Position numbers and translations under genes: made by a program | The notes under the pieces: generated by a model | The model's input: the letters and a program-made list of their open reading frames with translations, nothing else | Told to the model about the DNA's origin: nothing | Databases searched by the model: none | Part shown: positions 1 through 8,493 of the stretch, piece after piece | Position numbering within the stretch: the stretch's first letter is position 1 | Layout of the letters: each line of letters starts with the position of its first letter | Source: Luteococcus sp038433135 | Lineage (GTDB): Bacteria; Actinomycetota; Actinomycetes; Propionibacteriales; Propionibacteriaceae | DNA: 64,000 bases | Direction: 5' to 3' | Assembly: GCF_038433135.1 (NCBI RefSeq) | Contig: NZ_JBCDMV010000002.1 | Span: 248,001 to 312,000, forward strand

Positions 1-1
1 A

Positions 2-358
2 GCATCGAAGAATGAGGCGAAGAGAGTCGTCGAGTTCCTTGGGGGGTTCGATGACTATCGCGTGTGTGGGGCTTTGGCTGGGAAGGCCTCGTGCAAGAAG
101 AAGATTCTGAAAGATGCTGGCTTGTGGGAGGGTACAATCGATCGACTCGACAATGTAGCGGAGTCGGGTCTGAAGAAGGATGCAGATGTTCTACGACTGT
201 TGATTTTGAAGTACTGCTATTATCTACGAAATAAGTATTTCCATGGTGAGCGGTGGCCCTCTGAGTTCATCTTCTCTGAGACGGCAAATGCCCAGGAGTT
301 GGGCTTGATGGCCAAGCCATTGACGCTGTTGTGCTACGACCTGCTCGAGGCGCTGTAG
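2..358 (+). CDS. HEPN-domain protein, C-terminal part (5' end outside window)
   Basis: The reading frame is open from the left edge, so only the last 118 residues are visible; the true start lies outside the window. Near the C-terminus is an RNKYFHG segment (R codon at 227-229, H codon at 242-244). This is the Rx4H motif of HEPN RNases and of related Apea-like HEPN domains, and it sits in a helical, aromatic-rich context. HEPN domains are known as the ribonuclease part of many toxins and defence proteins; that role here is inference. The DNA is more A/T-rich than the rest of the window and uses codons such as aaa, ttt and tat freely, which suggests transfer. It converges with the PIN-like gene at 912-2210. 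Confidence 0.6.
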   Translation, partial: ASKNEAKRVVEFLGGFDDYRVCGALAGKASCKKKILKDAGLWEGTIDRLDNVAESGLKKDADVLRLLILKYCYYLRNKYFHGERWPSEFIFSETANAQELGLMAKPLTLLCYDLLEAL

Positions 359-911
359 GCCTAGTTTCAATTTTTCATGAGTCCCGGCTGGTCCGTTGTT
401 CAGTATCGTTATTGTCGCATTGTCCTAAGTTTGGCATGTGAGTGGCCGAATGATGGTTCTGGTCGAAGGCCGCCGGGAAGTGAGCCGAACCCGTGGCGGG
501 TCATTGGCGCTACAGCCACACCCGCCCTGCATGACCGCAAGACACTCCAAGCGCAAGAGAAATAGGGCCCGAGCCGTCATCGCCGAAGATAAGACCGCCC
601 CACACGCCGCGGTTAATTAGCGCCAGCAAGGGCACCGCGGCGCTGAACAGAGACGCCCTGGCCCAGGTGAAACGAAACCGCAAGGCCATCGAGAATATCT
701 CAGGGCACTAAAGAGATCCAAAGCAGGGTCTGCAAAGAGGTGGATTGAGCTCGACGACCCGGTTTGCGCGGCCTTCCTTGGCTACGATCTGCAGGACGTC
801 ACTCTCGCAGCGGTCTTCATCTTCCGCCGGTGTGGTTCGATGCTGCTGCGCCCAAAGTCGGGAGCAGATCCGCCGGAGTTGGGTCTTCCTAGTTCTTGCC
901 TAGATGGGCGC
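359..911. other. 553-bp gap between converging genes, no supported gene
   Basis: No open frame here has a convincing start, Shine-Dalgarno sequence and family resemblance. Short open stretches in two + frames (about 520-620 and 622-711) are rich in Lys/Arg and may be remnants of broken genes, but I could not match them. No tRNA, hairpin terminator or inverted-repeat ends of an insertion sequence were recognised. Confidence 0.4.
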
Positions 912-2210
912 TTAGGGCTCTGGGGCTTGTGTTTGGGGGCCCTCAAGTTCCGCCATCAGAGCAGGTACCTCTGGGGGGACAATAAAATAGGCTGCTTTTA
1001 CCCCGCGTGGGTAGCGTGCTGAAAATATAGCTCGTACACCTTCGGGTATTATGTTGCGATATTGGAGTAGTTCGGTTAGACGGGTGAATGGCCTTGTGAA
1101 ACCACGGAGCATCCTGTCGTCGTCATACTCGCCCAAAGCATAGATCCGCTCCCGGTCGATGCGGCCTCCGGGGTTTTTCGCAGCCTCTCTCAGTGCCATG
1201 GCTTGGACGGGCGCCTCGTCATCCAAGGCGCTTAGAAGCGCCCTCAAGGCATCCAATGTCCACTCTTGTGGTTCCTCGGCATGCTCGTCGGCTCCTCCCT
1301 CTTCGGAGATGCGCTCCGCATCCCGGCTTGATTCTTCGGAGATTGGAACTTGTAGGGCTCGTGGTGCGATCTCAAGTACGTCAGCAGGTCGGAAGAAGAA
1401 TACGCGCCTGCCCTCCGATGCTTCGGAATATTCATTAGCTAGCTCTGGGCGCGGCCCTAGGAATGCACCTCTTTGTTTCCACCACCAGTCCTCCTTTTCG
1501 TCACGCGTCACAAAAACCAAGTCAGTTTGAACTTGGCTGGCATATTTCATTGCTTGGTACCAGACCAAGTAGTCGCCTGCGGCGCCCTCGGCGCGTCCGC
1601 TATCTTCCTTTTCTTTGTCCAAGTATCCAGGGGGCTCTTCGGCTTGAACACGGCGCTTTCCCTCGATGACGCACTGTTCCCACTCTTCCTCGCTCAGTCT
1701 GGGAGTAACATGTCCCTCGGCTAAAGCGGCAATTCTCTCAATGAAACGGTCGCCGGAGGGGGTTGCGGCGTCATCTCCTTCTAAGGTGTCGGCTGCTGTC
1801 TGCAGAACTGAACTGATGCTATCGGCGACTTGGTCGCGTAGCTCCGCGACCTCGTTGTCGTTGACTCCTAGGCTCTTCCCCCACTGTCGGAGTGCCTCCT
1901 CCATGGCGCGTTGGTTCTTTTGGAGTGCTGCCCTCAACGTATCTGTGGCCCCCTCAGGGGACGATTGGGTGCGGCTGTGTCGGCGCCAAAATTCTCGGAC
2001 GACTTGGTATGGAATGACGAGACGATCTCCGACCTGCTCCAAGCTGGACAGTAGGTCTTCCGCTGTTTGTGGACGGTATCGATATAAGTCGATCAGCACA
2101 TTTGTGTCGACGGCTACGGTGGCGGTGGCAAGCGCATTCTCAAGTTCAGGTCTGGTTTGTCGCCTGTAGCCAGCGAAGTTCCCTGTGAAGAGTCCACCCA
2201 TCTCAGTCAT
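912..2210 (-). CDS. PIN-like domain protein (PIN_8/DUF4935 type)
   Basis: This 432-residue protein opens with a PIN-like nuclease domain. VDTNVLIDLY carries the first acidic residue (D35), VREFW gives E73, and AGDYLVW (D213) and VTRDEKED (D237) supply later acidic positions, so the four metal-binding residues of a PIN RNase can be assigned. Residues about 285-310 are a charged linker, and about 310-420 form a separate, probably winged-helix-like C-terminal region that I cannot name. PIN-like proteins of this size are known from defence and toxin loci; that role here is inference. The gene sits in the same A/T-richer DNA as the HEPN fragment and has no close operon partner. Start chosen at the first ATG of the frame; a TAGACA hexamer lies six bases before it. 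Confidence 0.65.
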   Translation of the reverse strand: MTEMGGLFTGNFAGYRRQTRPELENALATATVAVDTNVLIDLYRYRPQTAEDLLSSLEQVGDRLVIPYQVVREFWRRHSRTQSSPEGATDTLRAALQKNQRAMEEALRQWGKSLGVNDNEVAELRDQVADSISSVLQTAADTLEGDDAATPSGDRFIERIAALAEGHVTPRLSEEEWEQCVIEGKRRVQAEEPPGYLDKEKEDSGRAEGAAGDYLVWYQAMKYASQVQTDLVFVTRDEKEDWWWKQRGAFLGPRPELANEYSEASEGRRVFFFRPADVLEIAPRALQVPISEESSRDAERISEEGGADEHAEEPQEWTLDALRALLSALDDEAPVQAMALREAAKNPGGRIDRERIYALGEYDDDRMLRGFTRPFTRLTELLQYRNIIPEGVRAIFSARYPRGVKAAYFIVPPEVPALMAELEGPQTQAPEP

Positions 2211-2340
2211 GAATCATGTCTATCGCAGGATGCGAGCGTTCGCTACTGAACCAGATGGACAATCTCGTCTGTCGTCGGCAGACTGGTCGAAGTTGCAAGT
2301 CAGATGCGGTCTGTTCGTGACGAGCTCGAACTGCAGAGTC

Positions 2341-3375
2341 TTACGCGCCTCGCACTCGTCCCACGAACTCCACGAGTTCGGCGACTACCTCGTCGCGGCT
2401 CTCCGGCTCGTTGTGCACCTCGTGCCTGAGCCCGCTCCACTCCCGAACCCGGACGTCCTCGTGACCCGTCGCCACAAGGCGGTTCGCCACGTGGTACGCG
2501 CCCTCGCCGTAGTTGGCCACCGGGTCCTGGTCACCGGCCAGGATCAGGACGGGGAGGTCCTGGGGGAGCTTGGCGTAGAAGTCGTCGGAGTTGGCAATGT
2601 CGTAGAGGTCCACGAAGCCCTTGAGGAAGCGCGAACTCATTGGGGCGCCGAAATTGTTGAACGGGTCGCGGCCGTGGTCGGCGACAATCTGCGGGTCCTT
2701 CGCCACCCAGTCCGTCGGGCCGGGATTCTCCCCGCAGCGGTCCAGGAAACCGTCAAACAGCTGCCCAACCAGTTCATCCGGTGCGGGCTCGGCGACGGAA
2801 GGGGCCGTGGCAAGGGACTCCAACCGTTCGCGGTCAATCGTCTGCTCGATGCCCTTCATCTGCGCCGCAATCCCGCACAGCGCCAGCGCGCTCAGCCTGG
2901 CCTCGGGGCGGATCGCCATCGCCCGCGCGATCATCGAGCCCCAACTGTGCCCAAAGGCCACATACGGCAGATCGGGGAACAGCTCGCGCGCCTTGGCCTG
3001 CAGCGTCAGCTCGTCGGAGACCACCACATTCGCGGCGTCGTCACCCGCGTCGCCCCAGATGCCGTGCTGCATCGCGGTGCGCCCATGCCCGGCATGGTCA
3101 TCGGCCACGACGACGAAGCCCTGGTCAACCAGCGCCGAAATCAGTCGCAGATACCGGCGGGAATGCTCGCCCAGGCCATGGATGATCTGCACCACCGCGG
3201 TCGGCTCGCTGACTGGCGTGTATACCCACGCCTGAATGGTGTCGCGACCGTTCAGTGACGTGAACTCGATCTCCTGCAGAGCCTGCAGACCTCCTTGTCG
3301 TGCAGCCGAAACACCTGTCCCACAACCTACGCCGCATGCGTCGAGGCGGTGCCCGTTTCGGAGTGTGGATTTCAC
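2341..3375 (-). CDS. Alpha/beta hydrolase (monoacylglycerol lipase / serine aminopeptidase S33-like)
   Basis: An alpha/beta-hydrolase fold with nucleophile elbow GHSWGS (Ser about residue 144 of the longest frame), an oxyanion-type HGLGEHS segment, the acid in LAGDQDPV and the catalytic His in GLRHEVHNE. This is the layout of lysophospholipase/monoglyceride lipase-like enzymes, which cleave carboxylic esters; the substrate is unknown. The start is uncertain. The listed ATG gives about 30 residues that do not resemble the family. A strong AAGGAGG at 3290-3296 (minus strand) lies 10 bases before an in-frame CTG at 3277-3279, just ahead of the first conserved residues (QEIEFTS), so a CTG start is possible. 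It is divergent from the damaged gene at 3553. Confidence 0.75.
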   Translation of the reverse strand: MKSTLRNGHRLDACGVGCGTGVSAARQGGLQALQEIEFTSLNGRDTIQAWVYTPVSEPTAVVQIIHGLGEHSRRYLRLISALVDQGFVVVADDHAGHGRTAMQHGIWGDAGDDAANVVVSDELTLQAKARELFPDLPYVAFGHSWGSMIARAMAIRPEARLSALALCGIAAQMKGIEQTIDRERLESLATAPSVAEPAPDELVGQLFDGFLDRCGENPGPTDWVAKDPQIVADHGRDPFNNFGAPMSSRFLKGFVDLYDIANSDDFYAKLPQDLPVLILAGDQDPVANYGEGAYHVANRLVATGHEDVRVREWSGLRHEVHNEPESRDEVVAELVEFVGRVRGA

Positions 3376-3552
3376 CGGCTCTGATCAGTTCCTCAAAGAC
3401 TCAAGAGCCTTGGGGGAAGCCACAAGCGAGTCACCTGGTGGTTGCCGACGGTTGACCTCGTCGTCACGCGCCTTCCATTCGAGGCTGGTCGACTGGTGCA
3501 GATCTGCCTGCGGCGGATCGTGTTGGCAATACCCACCCCCACAAGGAGAATC

Positions 3553-4400
3553 ATGCGCACCATCATCGTCCCCTCCGTCCTCGGACTTGCCCTGGCGGCA
3601 ACCGCACTGGTGCCCGCCGTCGCGGCTCCGGGAAAGCCCAATGGCGTCGATCGCACCCTGACTGCCACAGCTACAACATTCATCACGCGCAGGGCGCCGA
3701 CGGTGTCCTTGATCTGGAGCGCATCGCCACCGTCCTGGAGCAGACCGACGCGCAGGTGATTGGTCTGCAGGAGGTGGATCGTCACTGGGGTGAGCGCTCC
3801 GAGCATGTTGACCAGGCCAAGTGGCTGGCCGAGCGGCTCGGCATGAACTACTGCTACACCGCCAACCTGGACAATCCGCCCGCCGACGGGCACACCGAGA
3901 ACCGCCAGTACGGCACGGCGATCCTGTCCGACTACCCGCTGGAGAACTGCACCTCAACCCCGCTGACCAATCACCCGAAGGGCGAGCAGCGCAGCCTGGC
4001 GCAGGCCGATCTCAAGGTGCGCGGCGTGCCCGTGCGCTTCTACAACACCCACCTGACGCACAACTCGGATGCTGGCCGGGAGGTGCAGGCCCGCGAGATG
4101 AACGAGATCATCGCCGCCGATGACCGCCCGGCGATCCTCGTCGGGGACCTGAATGCCGGCCCGGAGAAGCCCGTCTACCAGGACTTCGTGAAGCACCTGA
4201 CCGACGTGTGGGCTGCGGTGGGCGAGGGCGACGGGTTCACTTTTGACTCGGACAACCCGAAGGGACGAATCGACTACATCCTGGCCAGCGGCCAGGTGGT
4301 TCCGATCTCCATGAAGGTGGTCCCGACCATTGCGTCGGACCACATGCCGATCGTCGCGGAGCTGAAGCTTCCGCATCCTTCCGAGGTGCGCGGACGCTGA
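3553..4400 (+). pseudogene. Secreted endonuclease/exonuclease/phosphatase-family protein, frameshifted
   Basis: The ATG at 3553 follows a good AAGGAG (3543-3548) and encodes a signal peptide (MRTIIVPSVLG...AVAA). The frame is lost at about 3663-3669. Downstream, the next frame encodes a full EEP domain: SYNIHH, IGLQEVDRH, YNTHLTH, LVGDLNA, DYILASG and SDHMPIVAEL, which hold the metal-binding Asn/Glu, Asp-Asn and Asp-His residues. The total length is one base short of a multiple of three, and one extra base near 3668 would give an uninterrupted protein of about 282 residues. EEP enzymes cleave phosphodiester or phosphoester bonds; here it would act outside the cell. This is either a real single-base deletion or a sequencing error. 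Confidence 0.8.
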
Positions 4401-4420
4401 CGTCGCTGTAGTCACCGTTT

Positions 4421-4462
4421 CATTGACACTATGGTTCGCAATTGCGAACCATAGTGTCAATG
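4421..4462. repeat. Perfect 42-bp palindrome with no spacer
   Basis: Two 21-bp arms (4421-4441 and 4442-4462) are exact reverse complements and meet at CAATTG with no loop bases. The palindrome lies between the end of the EEP gene and the XRE-ImmA/PIN module, about 55 bases upstream of that module's -35 box. There is no T-run on either side, so it is a poor intrinsic terminator. A dyad operator, or a hairpin processing or recombination site, is possible. Confidence 0.9.
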
Positions 4463-4515
4463 GAGCCCGTTGGGTCTGGACGAGCCTGCGGTTGGGTGAG
4501 CCGACGGCAATGAAC

Positions 4516-4544
4516 TTGGGATATTCACAAGTTTGGCGTAGGCT
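4516..4544 (+). promoter_or_regulatory. Promoter of the XRE-ImmA/PIN operon, leaderless
   Basis: TTGGGA (4516-4521), a 17-base spacer and TAGGCT (4539-4544) form a -35/-10 pair. The -10 ends six bases before the ATG at 4551, so transcription should begin at or next to the start codon. There is no Shine-Dalgarno sequence. Confidence 0.6.
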
Positions 4545-4550
4545 TGGTGC

Positions 4551-5633
4551 ATGAACGAGACCATCGGCGCGCGCGTCGCCAAGGCAATCCCAGAAGGTGT
4601 CACCCGTCGGCAGATCGCCGCCAAGGTGGGCATCGCGGAGGATGCCTTTTCGCGTGCCCTGCATGGCAAGCGAGGGTTCTCGGCGTTGGAGCTCGCCCGA
4701 CTGGGTGAGGCGCTGGAGGTTGACGTTCATGAGCTGATCACCGGTCGGCCGGACCCAAACCGGTTGGTGCTGGCCGCCCGTCACCAAGTGGATCGCGACA
4801 CGTGGGAGCGGACCAATGATGGTGCCGCCGACGACAAGCAGATCCTGGCCGATGTCGGCATTGCCCTGCGCAATGCGGCGCGCGTCGCTCCGCAGCCCGC
4901 GAGCACCATCCCGCAGGATGTGGAGGATGCGCGTGCTGCCTTGGGCTCCGACTTTGTACGGCCCTTCATGGAGCGACTGCGGGATCTGGGAATCGACGTG
5001 GTCAGGGTCGCGGGTCTGGGAACGTCCTACAGCCTGCACGTTGGCAACCGGGCGGTCATCGCGGTACCGGAGAACGGCAACTGGTTCCGGGAGAACTGGG
5101 ACATGGCCCACGAGCTGGGGCATCTGGTGCTGGGGCACCGGGAGGTTGACTGCACCACCCGGAACGACGTTGACCGGGAAGAGGCGGCGGCCAATGCCTT
5201 TGCTGCTGAGCTGCTGCTGCCAGCGGAAGAAATGCGGGCCGTCGACTGGTCGTCTGTGACGCCCGCAGAGGTGGCCGGGCAGGTCTGGGCGCGGGGTGTC
5301 TCGACCAGCGCTCTGGCAACCCGGATCGGCTGGCTGAAGCTGCCGGTGGACGAGCATCTGCTGGCTGGCCTCGACGTCACCACGCAACGCTATCTGCGGC
5401 AACACCGGAAGCCTGTCGGCGGCGGCGACCCGATCACCACCAGGATGAAGGAGGCCGCCACCCGCAGTTTTCCCGACTGGGTGGTCACCGCCTGCCTCGA
5501 CGGAGTTGCCACGGGCGTGGTGCGGAAGTCGCTGCTGGCGTGGGTCCTCGGCGTGGACGAGGAAGCACTGGAGGTTGAGGAGTCCGAAGCTGAGTCGATT
5601 GACGGCGACAAGCTGATGAACCTGCTGTCATGA
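4551..5633 (+). CDS. XRE-family HTH protein with ImmA/IrrE metallopeptidase domain
   Basis: This 360-residue protein has an N-terminal XRE helix-turn-helix (about residues 15-65). A Peptidase_M78 (ImmA/IrrE, COG2856) domain follows, with the zinc motif HELGH at 187-191 (MAHELGHLVLGH) and a downstream EEAAANAFAAELLLP segment that supplies the third ligand. Such fusions are known as antitoxin-like or repressor-protease regulators of phage, mobile-element and toxin genes. The stop overlaps the start of the PIN gene by four bases (ATGA), so the two are translationally coupled. The gene is probably autoregulated through its HTH; the 42-bp palindrome upstream is a candidate operator. The role as antitoxin rests on domain order and coupling and is inference. 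Confidence 0.85.
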   Translation: MNETIGARVAKAIPEGVTRRQIAAKVGIAEDAFSRALHGKRGFSALELARLGEALEVDVHELITGRPDPNRLVLAARHQVDRDTWERTNDGAADDKQILADVGIALRNAARVAPQPASTIPQDVEDARAALGSDFVRPFMERLRDLGIDVVRVAGLGTSYSLHVGNRAVIAVPENGNWFRENWDMAHELGHLVLGHREVDCTTRNDVDREEAAANAFAAELLLPAEEMRAVDWSSVTPAEVAGQVWARGVSTSALATRIGWLKLPVDEHLLAGLDVTTQRYLRQHRKPVGGGDPITTRMKEAATRSFPDWVVTACLDGVATGVVRKSLLAWVLGVDEEALEVEESEAESIDGDKLMNLLS

Positions 5634-6202
5634 CGGCTGCTGAACTCATCTTCCCCGACACCACCGTGCTGGTGAACTTTGCTTTGATCGACCGGATGGA
5701 CTTGCTGGAACAGATCGTCAACGGTCGGGGGACGTGGTGCGGCACGGTTTCCGAGGAGTGTGCACGGCGCGCTGAGCGGATGGAACTGCCGGAGATGCTC
5801 CGCTCCACTCAGATCTTCGGTGAGCCGGTGCGCCTTGTCACCAGGGCAGAGTTTGATGACTACCAGCTCAATCTGGACTGGTTCGCGTCGGTTTCCACCG
5901 ACCCCAATGCGGGGCATGAGGGTGAGTCGGAAACCTTGGCCATCATGATCAATCGCAAAGAGTCTGGGCTGATGGTCACCGATGACACGTCAGTTCCCAA
6001 ACGGGTGGAGGTCCTCCAGGCGCAGCAGCGGATCAGCGTCTGTACCACCTGGGACCTCTTGCGTATCGCCCTGTGGCGAGGGCAGATCGAGGAGACAGAC
6101 TTCTGGGCATACCGGCGGACATTGCTGGGCAACAAGCGCGGTTGTCCGAATCACGTTCGGCGTGCCGAGCTCTGTGCAGCATGGATCAAGCGATCCAGCT
6201 GA
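5630..6202 (+). CDS. PIN-domain protein, putative toxin partner of the XRE-ImmA protein
   Basis: This 190-residue protein starts with LIFPDTTVLVNFALID (D10), the first acidic residue of a PIN nuclease. It continues with HEGESETLAIMI, the conserved Glu before a helix, and MVTDDTSV, the Asp pair at the end of a beta strand. PIN toxins cleave RNA in a metal-dependent way. The start codon overlaps the stop of the XRE-ImmA gene (ATGA), the classic arrangement of a two-gene toxin-antitoxin cassette. Pairing of COG2856 proteins with PIN proteins is known from comparative surveys of toxin-antitoxin systems; the target RNA and toxicity here are untested. The C-terminal 50 residues are basic. Confidence 0.8.
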   Translation: MTAAELIFPDTTVLVNFALIDRMDLLEQIVNGRGTWCGTVSEECARRAERMELPEMLRSTQIFGEPVRLVTRAEFDDYQLNLDWFASVSTDPNAGHEGESETLAIMINRKESGLMVTDDTSVPKRVEVLQAQQRISVCTTWDLLRIALWRGQIEETDFWAYRRTLLGNKRGCPNHVRRAELCAAWIKRSS

Positions 6203-6469
6203 AGAGTCTGGCCCGACGGGCTTGAACCCAGCAGGGTTCCGCAGAGAATCTGACATCCCCCCAGCGGGATGCCTGGGGAAAGGCCACCCCGCCGTCGAGC
6301 CCTGACCCGGCGGGGTCTGGAGTGTCTGGCAGAAAGAGTCCTTCTCGGATTGTTACTCGAAGCACGTGCGAGGCAAGATCTGGGTCCGGGCAGCCGATGC
6401 TGCCGTGAGACTTGGGTCTTTTTCATGTCCCGACCACTTCGGTGCTCGTAACAGTCCCAAGGAGCAGAC
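6203..6469. other. Gap between the PIN gene and the nanE remnant
   Basis: No gene is supported. Before the nanE stub there is a good Shine-Dalgarno sequence (AAGGAG, 6459-6464). A G/C-rich inverted stretch at about 6390-6405 followed by TCTTTTTC (about 6416-6423) could be a weak terminator or leader hairpin. Confidence 0.35.
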
Positions 6470-6690
6470 ATGGAACATGTCGTCGCAGCCCTCGCCGGCG
6501 GTCTGGTGGTGTCCTGCCAGGCCCTTCCCGGTGAGCCGATGTATCGCCCCGACGGCGGTGCGATGCCGCTGTTCGCTATTGCCGCCGAGCTCGCCGGCGC
6601 CGTCGGCATGCGCGCCAACTCCGCCCGCGACGTTGCCGAGATCAAGCAGGCCGTCGCGCTGCCGTTGATCGGCCTGATCAAGCACAAGCA
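6470..6690 (+). pseudogene. nanE: 5' remnant of N-acylglucosamine-6-phosphate 2-epimerase
   Basis: From the ATG at 6470 (AAGGAG five bases upstream), about 72 residues match the N-terminus of NanE: GGLVVSCQALPGEPMY, then AAELAGAVGMRANSARDV and LPLIGLIK. NanE is normally about 220-235 residues and converts ManNAc-6-phosphate to GlcNAc-6-phosphate in sialic acid catabolism. Here similarity stops at about 6690 and the frame runs into the 3' end of the opposite-strand HAD gene, so about two-thirds of the protein, including the catalytic lysine/glutamate region, is gone. This is a deletion remnant. No other nan genes are visible nearby. Confidence 0.8.
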
Positions 6691-6729
6691 CCCGCCTCGC
6701 CCTCCTGGCGCTGCACACGGCCCGCTTGG

Positions 6730-7383
6730 TCACCGCGGCTCGGGGCTGAACTCCAGCAGGATTCCCTCGTCGGAGGGGATTCGGCGAACGTGGCGCAGGT
6801 CGGGGATCAGCACGTCGACGGTGGTCGGGTCGAGCTTGTCGCCGACGCCGACCACCAGGCCGGCCCCGGCGGCCCGCGCCGCCTCGACCCCCACCGACGC
6901 GTCCTCGAAGACCGCCACCCGGGACGGCTCCAGGCCCAGCAGTTGCGCGCCGCGCAGGTAAGGGTCCGGGTTGGGCTTGCCCAGCGTGACGTCCTCCGCG
7001 GTGATCATCCGCGTCGGGTTGTGGCCGGCATTGGCCAGCCGCGGGACGGCCAGCTCGCGACCGGCGGAGGTGACCACCACCCACTTGTCCGCCGGAAGGC
7101 TCTCGGTGAAGGCGACGGCGCCGGGAACCTCCGGCATCCGGTGGGATTCGGAAACCTCCATGTCCTCGATGGACTTGAGGGCGCCAGCGTGATCCTCGGG
7201 CGAAACCCACGGCGCGATGATGTCGCGCGCCGGGGTGCCGTGCGGGAAGTCGACGGTGGGGTCGAAACCCGGGGTCCAGATCTTGCCCCACTCCCGCCAG
7301 ACGCCCATGGCCACCGCCAGCGAATCCACCAGCACCCCGTCGCTGTCGAAGAGGATGCCGTCGACGTGTGCGGTGTGGATCAT
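6730..7383 (-). CDS. HAD-superfamily sugar-phosphatase-like hydrolase
   Basis: A 217-residue HAD-IA protein with motif I FDSDGVLVDS (nucleophile and acid Asp), motif II VVVTSAG, the motif III Lys in GKPNPDPYLRGAQ and motif IV VFEDASVGVEAA. The alpha-helical cap between motifs I and II fits the beta-phosphoglucomutase / sugar-phosphatase subgroup, which removes phosphate from small phosphosugars in the cytoplasm. The exact substrate cannot be read from sequence. A GGGGAAGG precedes the ATG. It points toward the nanE remnant, and the deletion that destroyed nanE probably ended in this intergenic junction. Confidence 0.8.
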   Translation of the reverse strand: MIHTAHVDGILFDSDGVLVDSLAVAMGVWREWGKIWTPGFDPTVDFPHGTPARDIIAPWVSPEDHAGALKSIEDMEVSESHRMPEVPGAVAFTESLPADKWVVVTSAGRELAVPRLANAGHNPTRMITAEDVTLGKPNPDPYLRGAQLLGLEPSRVAVFEDASVGVEAARAAGAGLVVGVGDKLDPTTVDVLIPDLRHVRRIPSDEGILLEFSPEPR

Positions 7384-7466
7384 GTGCGGCCTTCCCCGGG
7401 GCGAGTTCGCCGGCGGACGCCGACGGGTTCAGGGCAGAGCCTAACCCCAGCGATCCCGGCCCCGGG

Positions 7467-8338
7467 TCAGCCAGCAAACTGCTGCACGTCGGTCGCCTCG
7501 AAGCTGGTCCAGGCAGCATTGCTGTGCTCGAAGCGGACCATGAAGCCGCCACCGTCAGCGCCGTCCGGGTAGGCCCGACCCACGACGCAACCGCGGGTGC
7601 CGATATCGATCAAGTCCCACGGCAGCGACTCGGTCATCGTCCAGTTCATGCCATGACAGGAATAGGTGGTCAGCTTGCCACCCCAGCGTTGGAGGCCCAG
7701 CAACTCGTCCACCGTCGAGGGAGTCGCGTAGCGCAGCGCGGCCTTGCGGTTCTTGGCGCGAATGGCGCTGGCCAGGGCCTTGAAGGTGCGCCACTCGTTG
7801 TAGTACGCCGGCTTGCTGCCCACCAGCTTGCGCTTCTTCTTGCTCCAGTTGATCTTGATGGTGGCGCTCTGGGTGCCCCACAGATCGCTGTCGTCCGGCT
7901 GGCCAACGGCGATCGCATGGATGGTGGCGACGCCCTTGCTGAGCTTGACGGAATGCACCTGCGCCCGGCCGGAGGCATAGCCGAGCTTGATCGTGCTGTA
8001 GCTGCCGACGATCTTCATGTTCTGGTCGTAGAAGACCACCACCTCGGGCCAGGCGACACCGCCCTTGCTGCAATGGAAGGTGGCGACGGCGCCGGTGCGC
8101 TCACCGGGCTTGACCGCACGGTGTTGGAGAGGTCGATGTTGATGCTGCCGGGCTGGCCGTCGCGCCAGACACCCTTCCTGAGCTTGCCGGGGCGGTGTTC
8201 GCAGAGCGACGGGACAGGCGCGCTGAGCAGCTTGGCCTTGGTGATGGGGGCCGGGCCGGCGCTGGCCGGCGCGGCCGTCAGGGTGCCGCACATCACCGTC
8301 GCTGCGAGTGTGAGGGGCAACAAGCGTTGAGTCTTCAT
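7467..8338 (-). pseudogene. Secreted protein of unknown function, frameshifted
   Basis: The start at 8338 gives a clear signal peptide (MKTQRLLPLTLAATV...PASA) and mature residues running to INIDLSNTV. At about 8115-8117 the frame breaks. A different frame then continues without stops to 7467 (KPGERTGAVATFHCSKGG... to FEATDVQQFAG), with several Cys and a basic middle region. Two bases remain between the last codon of one frame and the first of the other, so one base is missing; restored length is about 290 residues. I do not recognise the family. It is a second single-base deletion in this part of the window, either real decay or a sequencing error. Confidence 0.65.
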
Positions 8339-8493
8339 GGTTCGTCCAATCCAGGGGCGCTTCGGGTGGCCATTGGCAGGCTAGACCCGCGGGCTGCCCT
8401 GGCGGACCCCCAGTTTCTTGGGGGTGATGCCGACGGACGAGGCGCCAAGGCCCTCCCTTGTTCACACGTGCGGATCACGGTCCTTCAACCAAC

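Noticed and set aside
622..711. Short gene ending at 711
   Set aside because: An open stretch with Lys/Arg-rich translation but no start codon, Shine-Dalgarno sequence or match; too short to support.
6216..6300. tRNA-like GTTC/AACC stretch
   Set aside because: No cloverleaf with a paired acceptor stem and anticodon arm can be drawn.
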